A stretch of DNA of 60,126 nucleotides from Chloroflexota bacterium (lineage in GTDB: Bacteria; Chloroflexota; Limnocylindria; Limnocylindrales; CSP1-4), in NCBI GenBank assembly GCA_005883615.1, contig VBEC01000014.1, positions 112,497-172,622 on the forward strand, in the 5' to 3' direction. The notes under the pieces were generated by a model that saw only the letters and a program-made list of their open reading frames with translations, did no database searches and was not told the DNA's origin. Made by a program: the position numbers and the translations under genes. Shown here one piece after another: positions 55,080-60,126 of this stretch. Within the stretch, counting starts at the first letter, position 1; the number at the start of each line of letters is the position of its first letter.

Positions 55080-56090
55080 CTACGCCGCCTGCTCGCCGGG
55101 ATCGCCGGCGTGTACGGCCCGATAGATCTCCTCGAGGGTCGGTGACCTCGTGGTGCACGACTGGACTCGAGCGCCGCAGTCGGCCACAACGCGGAGGACG
55201 GCATCGAGCACGCCCTCGCGCCCATCGAACTCCACTCTCAGGCTTGCCCCATCGCCGGGTCCTCCCGAGACGTTCTCTACGCCCTGGACTTGGCCGATCC
55301 GCGTCATGAGCTCCGCCGATGCCGTGTCGAGGACGAGTTCGAGCACCGACCCCAGCTTCATGCGCCGCCGCAGCTCATCCATCGATCCGATGGCGACGAG
55401 CCGTCCATGACGAATGATTCCCACCCGGCTGCAGATCGCCTCAGCCTCGGACAGGGTGTGGGTGGCGAGCAAAACGGTCCGCCCCAGGTCCCCCACGATG
55501 TGCTGCGAGATGTAGCGCCTCACCTCGTCCGCGGCGATGGGATCCAGCGAGCGCGTCGGCTCATCGAGGAAGAGAAGCTGCGGATCGGTCAGTAGCCCAC
55601 GCGCGATGGCGAACTTCTGGCGCGTGCCTGCCGAATACGTATTGAATGGCTGATCCGCGTACTGCCCGATCCCGAGCGTCTCGAGGAGGGCATCAACGCG
55701 CGGCCGCATCTCGTGGCTTGAGAGGTGGTAAAGAGTGGCGAAATAGACCAGGTTCTGGCGACCGGTAAGGCGCCAGTAGAAGGAGCGTTCGTCGCCCGTC
55801 ACGAGCCCAATCATCCTTCTGACCTGGTGAGGCTCGCGCACCACATCGTGACCGGCCACGACGCCTCGGCCCGAGGTCGGCAGCAGCGTCGTCGAGAGCA
55901 TCCTGATGAGCGTCGTCTTGCCAGCGCCGTTCTCCCCCAGCAGGCCGAACAGCTCGCCGCCATTGACGGTCAGCGTGAGCTCATCCACGGCGAGCTTCGT
56001 GCTTCGTTGCCACGGATAGAGCAGCAGGTCGCGATACGAGTTCAACAGCCTGAACCGCTTTGTGAGTCGCTCTGTCTCGATCGAGTTCAT
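55080..56090 (-). CDS. ABC transporter ATP-binding protein (exporter)
   Basis: The ATPase of the cluster exporter, 336 residues. Walker A GENGAGKT is at 52-59, the signature YSAGTRQKFAIARGLL and Walker B QLLFLDEPTRSLD follow, and the switch His is in LLATHTLSEAE. A C-terminal extension of about 80 residues resembles DrrA/CcmA-type exporters. ATG 56090 has GAAGG upstream and lies 5 nt after the glycosyltransferase stop, so an in-frame start at 56147 is rejected. Confidence 0.9.
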   Translation of the reverse strand: MNSIETERLTKRFRLLNSYRDLLLYPWQRSTKLAVDELTLTVNGGELFGLLGENGAGKTTLIRMLSTTLLPTSGRGVVAGHDVVREPHQVRRMIGLVTGDERSFYWRLTGRQNLVYFATLYHLSSHEMRPRVDALLETLGIGQYADQPFNTYSAGTRQKFAIARGLLTDPQLLFLDEPTRSLDPIAADEVRRYISQHIVGDLGRTVLLATHTLSEAEAICSRVGIIRHGRLVAIGSMDELRRRMKLGSVLELVLDTASAELMTRIGQVQGVENVSGGPGDGASLRVEFDGREGVLDAVLRVVADCGARVQSCTTRSPTLEEIYRAVHAGDPGEQAA

Positions 56091-56095
56091 GGCCT

Positions 56096-57199
56096 TCAGA
56101 CTGAGCCGAGAAGCAGCCGGTAGCGTTTCAACAGGGACTTCGAGCAATCATCCCATCGGGGCAACGGCACCGCGGCGCGGGGTGGCGCATCGAGCTCCCG
56201 TGCGATGGCTGCCGCGATCGTCGAGGGGGCTGCATCGAGCGGGACGCCTCGCGCGAGGCCGCGAGCGATGAGCTCACGCAGGCCTGTCGTCTCGGCCACG
56301 ACGACGGGACGGCCGAGTGAGGCGGCTTCCATCACCGCCACTGGGTGCGCTTCGTATTCGCTCAGCAGGAGCACAACGCCTGCACGCGCGAACAGCCTGG
56401 CCATCGCCACCCGATCCTGCCCGGGAATGCCGGCGATCTCGACTCGGTCCGCAACGCCGAGGCGCCGGGCGGTCCGGCGCAACGATGCCTCGTAACTGCC
56501 ACTGCCCACGATCCGCAGACGCACCTCAGGCCGCAGCTTCACGAGTTCGCGAAAGGCGGCGATGGCGCGTTGGTGGCCCTTGTAACGCACCAGGCGCCCG
56601 ACGGAAACGATGAGGTTTCGATCGATATCTGGCACGGGATCGAGGGACGGCATCTCGGCGCCGTTGGGGATGATCTCGATGGGCACATGCTTCAAGCCCG
56701 GGACCCGGTGCCAGAGGGCGGCCTCGAACTCGGAGACGGCAATCAGCGCGGCGGCTCCGCGTAGCAGCGGCGACAGCACCAGCCACTGCAGCCAGCGCAA
56801 CTTCATGCGCAGCCGTGAGTCATGGCCACCGGTGTGGAAAGTCACGAGGTACGGAATCCTGCTCCGCCGAGCAGCGAGCATGGCCAGAACTGGTACCGAG
56901 GTGTGGATTCCCTGGCAATGGACGAGATCCCATGCCCCAGCGCGAATTGTCCGATACAGGTCCGGCGACCAGTACAGATCGCCGCCGGTTGACCCGACGC
57001 GCACGATCCTTCCGCCGTCGTGATCTTCTGCGGGCGGGAGCGACCGCGTGGGGTCGACCGTGAGAACTGTGACGTCAAAGCCGCAAGCGACGACACGTCG
57101 GCCGATCTCCGAGACATGCGTCTCGATACCGCCTACGTAGGGCGCATAGCGGGGCGTGACGTAGAGAACTGTCTTCCGCCCGGAGGACCTCGCCGTCAG
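56096..57199 (-). CDS. GT4-type glycosyltransferase
   Basis: A GT-B glycosyltransferase. The C-terminal half shows the GT4 donor site: LIVSVGRLVRYKGHQRAI, LRIVGSGSYEASLR, ARAGVVLLLSEYEAHPVAVM. The N-terminal acceptor domain VLYVTPRYAPYVGGIETHV is encoded in frame upstream of the GTG at 57004, so starting there would truncate it by about 65 residues. No ATG, GTG or TTG lies in frame to at least 57300. CTG 57199, in a CTGA overlap with an upstream frame, is the best start (367 residues). It may glycosylate the peptide or serve cell-surface sugars. Confidence 0.75.
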   Translation of the reverse strand: MTARSSGRKTVLYVTPRYAPYVGGIETHVSEIGRRVVACGFDVTVLTVDPTRSLPPAEDHDGGRIVRVGSTGGDLYWSPDLYRTIRAGAWDLVHCQGIHTSVPVLAMLAARRSRIPYLVTFHTGGHDSRLRMKLRWLQWLVLSPLLRGAAALIAVSEFEAALWHRVPGLKHVPIEIIPNGAEMPSLDPVPDIDRNLIVSVGRLVRYKGHQRAIAAFRELVKLRPEVRLRIVGSGSYEASLRRTARRLGVADRVEIAGIPGQDRVAMARLFARAGVVLLLSEYEAHPVAVMEAASLGRPVVVAETTGLRELIARGLARGVPLDAAPSTIAAAIARELDAPPRAAVPLPRWDDCSKSLLKRYRLLLGSV

Positions 57200-57590
57200 A
57201 CCGAGCCCGCCCTTCCGGTGACAGGCGACGCCAGATCGACTCGGGTGGCCACGAGCTCCTCCGCAGCGATTCGTTGGCCTCGCCGCGTAGACGACCAGCC
57301 GCCTGCGGTTCGGATTGGTGGCAAGCGCTCCATGCTGGGGAGCGGAGGAGGGCGTCGCCGAGGCCCGAAGGTATCGGTGGCTTCCGGTTCAGTCAAGGCG
57401 CGGGCTACACGATCGGTGACAAGCGTAAACGGGCGCGAAGCCACCCGACGGTCAGGCTCGGGCGGAGGTGCTATCTCCACCTCACGGGGCCGAAGCTCGT
57501 CTGGCCAGGCCTTCCGATCACCGAGCGTAAGATGGCGACTGATCGCCGACCACGCCAATTTTGGATCCCGAAACCGACCAGGAGCCACCG
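57200..57590. other. interval between the lasso operon and the aldehyde dehydrogenase
   Basis: The 391-bp gap holds the divergent start regions. On the minus strand a frame from ATG 57333 (45 codons, or longer from 57588) ends at TGA 57196-57198, overlapping the proposed glycosyltransferase start. It has no recognised family and may be chance or a coupling leader. On the plus strand TAAGAT at about 57526-57531 is a possible -10 box for the dehydrogenase. Confidence 0.4.
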
Positions 57591-59036
57591 ATGGCCACCC
57601 TTACAGGCGCCAAACCGCATCCGATCTATCTCGCCGGCCGGTGGGTCGATTCTCCTGACCCGCTGACAGTCCACAACCCGGCCGATCCCGAAAACCCCGC
57701 GGGCTCCACCTACAACGCGACCGCCGAGCAGTACGAGGAAGCGGTGCAGGCGGCGGTGAGGGCCTTCGAGATCACGCGGAAGCTCCCGGCCTATGAGCGC
57801 GGCGCAGCACTGCGAACGATCAGCAACGGGATCAGGGAGCGGCGCGAGGAGATCGGCCGGCTCATGTCGCTCGAGGCGGGCAAGCCCATCCGCGACGCTC
57901 TCGTCGAGGTCGACCGAGCGGTCCTCACGTTCCGCCTCGGCGCGGAGGAAGCAGAGCGTATGGTTGGAGAAGCCATTCCGCTCGACCTCATGCCTGCATC
58001 CAAGGGCCGAGTCGGCATCACCCGACGGTTCCCGATCGGGCCGGTTGCCGGAATCAGCCCGTTCAACTTCCCGCTCAACCTCGCCGCCCACAAGGTGTCG
58101 CCGGCGATTGCGTCGGGCTGCACGATCGTCCTCAAGCCGCCGTCCAAGGACCCTCTCACGATGCTGACCGTGGCCGAGATCATCGATTCGGCCGGGCTCC
58201 CGGAAGGCGCAGTCAGCATCCTGCCGATGACCCGCGAGCTGGGCGACCGGATGGTCGCCGACGAGCGCTTCAAGCTGCTCACCTTCACCGGCAGCCCGTC
58301 GGTGGGATGGCGGATGAAGGAACGCGCAGGCAAGAAGAAGGTCGTCCTCGAGCTCGGCGGCAACGCCGGCGTGATCGTCGATCGGGGATCGGACCTGGAC
58401 TGGGCCGTGAAGCGGGTCCTGGTCGGGGCCTTCACCTACGCCGGGCAGGTCTGCATCAGCGTGCAGCGAATGTACGTTCACGAAGAGATCTGGGATGAGT
58501 TCATGGCCAGGCTCACCGACGGTGCTCGCAAGCTCCGGGTCGGAAGTCCCACCGATCCTGAGACGGACGTCGGCCCGATGGTCGACGCGGCAGCAGCGTC
58601 GCGCACGCAGCGCTGGGTCGACGAGGCGGTGGCCCTCGGCGGGAAGGTGCTGCTTGGCGGAAAGGCCAACGGCAATTTCTTCCCACCGACCATCCTGACC
58701 GATACGCCAGTGACGGCTCAGGTGTGCTCCAATGAAGCCTTCGCGCCGCTGGTGGTGGCGTTCCCATTCCGCGAGTTCGGCGACGCCGTTCGGCAGGTCA
58801 ACGACTCGTTCTTCGGTCTGCAAACCGGCGTCTTCACCAACGATCTCGGGCATGCCTGGCAGGCCTTCAACGAGCTGGAGGTCGGCGGTGTCATCGTCAA
58901 CGACGTCCCCACCTACCGGATCGATCACATGCCGTACGGCGGCGTGAAGGACTCCGGGCTGGGCCGCGAGGGCCTCCGCTGGGCGATCGAGGACATGACC
59001 GAGCTGCGCCTCATGGTCCTCGCCTGGCCCCAGTAG
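57591..59036 (+). CDS. aldehyde dehydrogenase family protein
   Basis: An NAD(P)-dependent aldehyde dehydrogenase of 481 residues. The cofactor site FTGSPSVGWRMKERAG, the general base Glu in VLELGGNAGVI and the nucleophile Cys in YAGQVCISVQRMYVH (about 285) are intact; GPVAGISPFNFPLNL is also typical. The CIS variant and length fit the succinate-semialdehyde/glyceraldehyde-type branch; the substrate is not readable. ATG 57591 with AGGAG upstream is chosen over TTG 57561. It stands alone; no tie to the lasso cluster is evident. Confidence 0.9.
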   Translation: MATLTGAKPHPIYLAGRWVDSPDPLTVHNPADPENPAGSTYNATAEQYEEAVQAAVRAFEITRKLPAYERGAALRTISNGIRERREEIGRLMSLEAGKPIRDALVEVDRAVLTFRLGAEEAERMVGEAIPLDLMPASKGRVGITRRFPIGPVAGISPFNFPLNLAAHKVSPAIASGCTIVLKPPSKDPLTMLTVAEIIDSAGLPEGAVSILPMTRELGDRMVADERFKLLTFTGSPSVGWRMKERAGKKKVVLELGGNAGVIVDRGSDLDWAVKRVLVGAFTYAGQVCISVQRMYVHEEIWDEFMARLTDGARKLRVGSPTDPETDVGPMVDAAAASRTQRWVDEAVALGGKVLLGGKANGNFFPPTILTDTPVTAQVCSNEAFAPLVVAFPFREFGDAVRQVNDSFFGLQTGVFTNDLGHAWQAFNELEVGGVIVNDVPTYRIDHMPYGGVKDSGLGREGLRWAIEDMTELRLMVLAWPQ

Positions 59037-59334
59037 GCCAGCCGCGCGCCCGCGGCGCCAGCGTCGCCGCGGATCCAGGCGGAACCCAGCCTCCCGTGCT
59101 TCAAAAACATCCGGATAAAGCGCCCCGCGGCTGGGACCAACGTACGGGCATGCCTAGTCCGGTCGTCACATAGTGGACGACGTCGCGAGGGGCGTTAGAT
59201 GGGGCGCACATGGAAAGGCACTCAACGGACTGACTGAGTCGCCCCGCGTCGGCCCTTCCAGATGTCCCGGCACCCATCGCCGACCTACGTCGAAGCGCGT
59301 GCCGGCGAAAGCGTCTGAGAGGTAACCGAAAACC
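59037..59334. other. interval upstream of the TasA-like gene
   Basis: About 300 bp without a convincing gene. It should hold the promoter of the TasA/SipW pair; no clear -35/-10 pair stands out. Confidence 0.4.
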
Positions 59335-59940
59335 GTGGACGAGCGGAACGAGCCGGATCTGGCTCTGCAACCCCGACGGGAGCGCCGGCGCCGCCGGCTG
59401 CTCGCATTGCTCCTCGTGTCGACCATCGGGACGGTCGGGGCGGGCGCCTTCTCGATCGCGATCTTCACCGATTCGCAGGCGGTCGGGGCCAACGCGTTCA
59501 CGACCGGTACGATCACCCTCGGGCTCGCCCCGGCCAGCGCACTGCTGACCTCCTCGGCCATGATGCCCGGTGACACCGTCAACGGTTCGCTCGTGGTGTC
59601 GAACACGGGGACGGGGCAGCTGCGCTACGCGATGACCAGCTCGAGCACGAACGCGGATGCCAAGGCCCTCCGCGACCAGATCACGCTCACGATCAAGACG
59701 CTGGGCACGAGCTGCGCGGCGTTCGATGGGACCTCGCTCTACAACGCTGCTCTGAGCGCCGCTGCGTTCGGCAGCAACGCCCAGGGTGCCCAGGCAGGCG
59801 ACCGAACGCTGAATGCCGCCAGTTCCGAGACGCTCTGCTTCCGGGCGACGCTCCCGCTGGCGACCGGCAACACGTATCAAGGCGCCGCGACCACGACTAC
59901 CTTCACGTTCGACGCGGAACAGACCGCCAACAACCCGTAA
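59335..59940 (+). CDS. TasA/camelysin-like secreted protein
   Basis: A 201-residue exported protein. An Arg-rich start is followed by a signal (LLALLLVSTIGTVGAGAFSI) with the FTDSQAVGANAFTTGTITLGL sequence typical of SipW-dependent signals of the TasA/camelysin family. The remainder is a beta-rich domain with two cysteines (TSCAAF, ETLCFRA). Relatives form biofilm fibres or act as surface proteins. GTG 59335 has GAGAGG upstream at a slightly long spacing. The partner signal peptidase begins 20 nt downstream. Confidence 0.78.
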   Translation: MDERNEPDLALQPRRERRRRRLLALLLVSTIGTVGAGAFSIAIFTDSQAVGANAFTTGTITLGLAPASALLTSSAMMPGDTVNGSLVVSNTGTGQLRYAMTSSSTNADAKALRDQITLTIKTLGTSCAAFDGTSLYNAALSAAAFGSNAQGAQAGDRTLNAASSETLCFRATLPLATGNTYQGAATTTTFTFDAEQTANNP

Positions 59941-59960
59941 CGACGGTACGAGTCGAAACC

Positions 59961-60126
59961 ATGGCCGGCGGGCGAGATACGTCGGGCGTCGTCAGACGAT
60001 TTGATCTGACTGCTCTCCGTCTCGCACGCCGGCTCCTCGATTCGCTCCTCGCCTTGGAGGTGCTGGCCGTGATCTTCGTGACGCTCCTCACGAGGGTCGT
60101 GCCCCTGACGGGAGCACAGACGCTGG
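59961..60126 (+). CDS. SipW-type signal peptidase I, 3' end outside the window
   Basis: ATG 59961 opens a frame that runs off the window: a charged start, then a membrane helix (SLLALEVLAVIFVTLLTRVV) ending VPLTGAQTL. This matches the N-terminus of SipW-type (archaeal/ER-type) signal peptidases, whose catalytic GGSMEP motif would lie just beyond the edge. Its position next to a TasA-like substrate supports the call. Only 55 residues are visible. Confidence 0.65.
   Translation, partial: MAGGRDTSGVVRRFDLTALRLARRLLDSLLALEVLAVIFVTLLTRVVPLTGAQTL

Noticed and set aside
57196-57588. Second lasso precursor upstream of the glycosyltransferase
   Set aside because: The minus-strand frame has no YxxPxLxxxG leader pattern and no plausible core; at most it is a coupling leader.

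Overview
The window is GC-rich bacterial DNA with short intergenic gaps, many GTG/TTG starts and frequent 4-nt stop/start overlaps. No rRNA, tRNA, phage or insertion sequence was seen. No marker gene fixes the taxonomy. The mix (two-subunit 2-oxoacid:acceptor oxidoreductase, F420-type LLM oxidoreductase, CimA/LeuA operon, CvpA-type serine protease, SipW/TasA-like pair, apparently leaderless promoters) fits a soil or freshwater Chloroflexota such as a Limnocylindria relative. An actinobacterium is the main alternative. This placement is inference.

Layout. 1-5.5 kb: tyrosine/homogentisate breakdown (hppD cut by the window edge, FAA hydrolase, hmgA) with an Nramp-like transporter and a GNAT acetyltransferase. 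5.6-8.3 kb: polar amino-acid ABC importer. 8.5-14.1 kb: korAB operon flanked by CBS-domain proteins, then a receiver-like protein and an M24 peptidase. 14.2-18.2 kb: small unknown genes and a Crp/Fnr - GAF - subtilase unit. 18.2-24.5 kb: a small protein with perfect 66-bp repeats, an MFS transporter fused to a cNMP-binding domain, an O6-alkylguanine repair protein and a membrane Ser/Thr kinase. 23.2-28.1 kb: two KAS II genes, fabD and a divergent MarR regulator. 28.2-37.5 kb, mostly minus strand: LLM oxidoreductase, ilvD, a MarP-like protease, a lipoprotein, leuD, leuC, a secreted zinc protease and an anchored propeller-like protein.

37.6-46.7 kb is a branched-chain amino-acid operon, ilvB-ilvN-ilvC-leuA-leuB-cimA plus a free LeuA regulatory domain. 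Each junction is a 4-nt overlap. A leader with a Leu-rich reading frame and a mutually exclusive antiterminator/terminator precedes it. With ilvD and leuCD on the other strand, the window encodes the Val/Leu pathways and the citramalate route to Ile, except the final aminotransferase. A prephenate dehydratase gene follows.

47.8-57.2 kb is the most interesting region: a lasso-peptide-type RiPP cluster. The plus strand carries a 50-residue precursor, an internal terminator, a lasso cyclase (asparagine synthetase-like) and a PqqD-like leader-binding protein. Converging on it, the minus strand carries a GT4 glycosyltransferase, an ABC exporter (ATPase, permease), an HPr-kinase-like peptide kinase, the B2 leader peptidase, a nucleotidyltransferase, and a fusion of a degenerate nucleotidyltransferase domain with a PrmC/HemK-like methyltransferase. 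The precursor leader matches the lasso pattern exactly, but the canonical cut site would put the first acidic residue at core position 11. A cut three residues later gives a normal Gly1-Asp8 ring. The window ends with an aldehyde dehydrogenase and a TasA/camelysin-like protein beside a truncated SipW-type signal peptidase.
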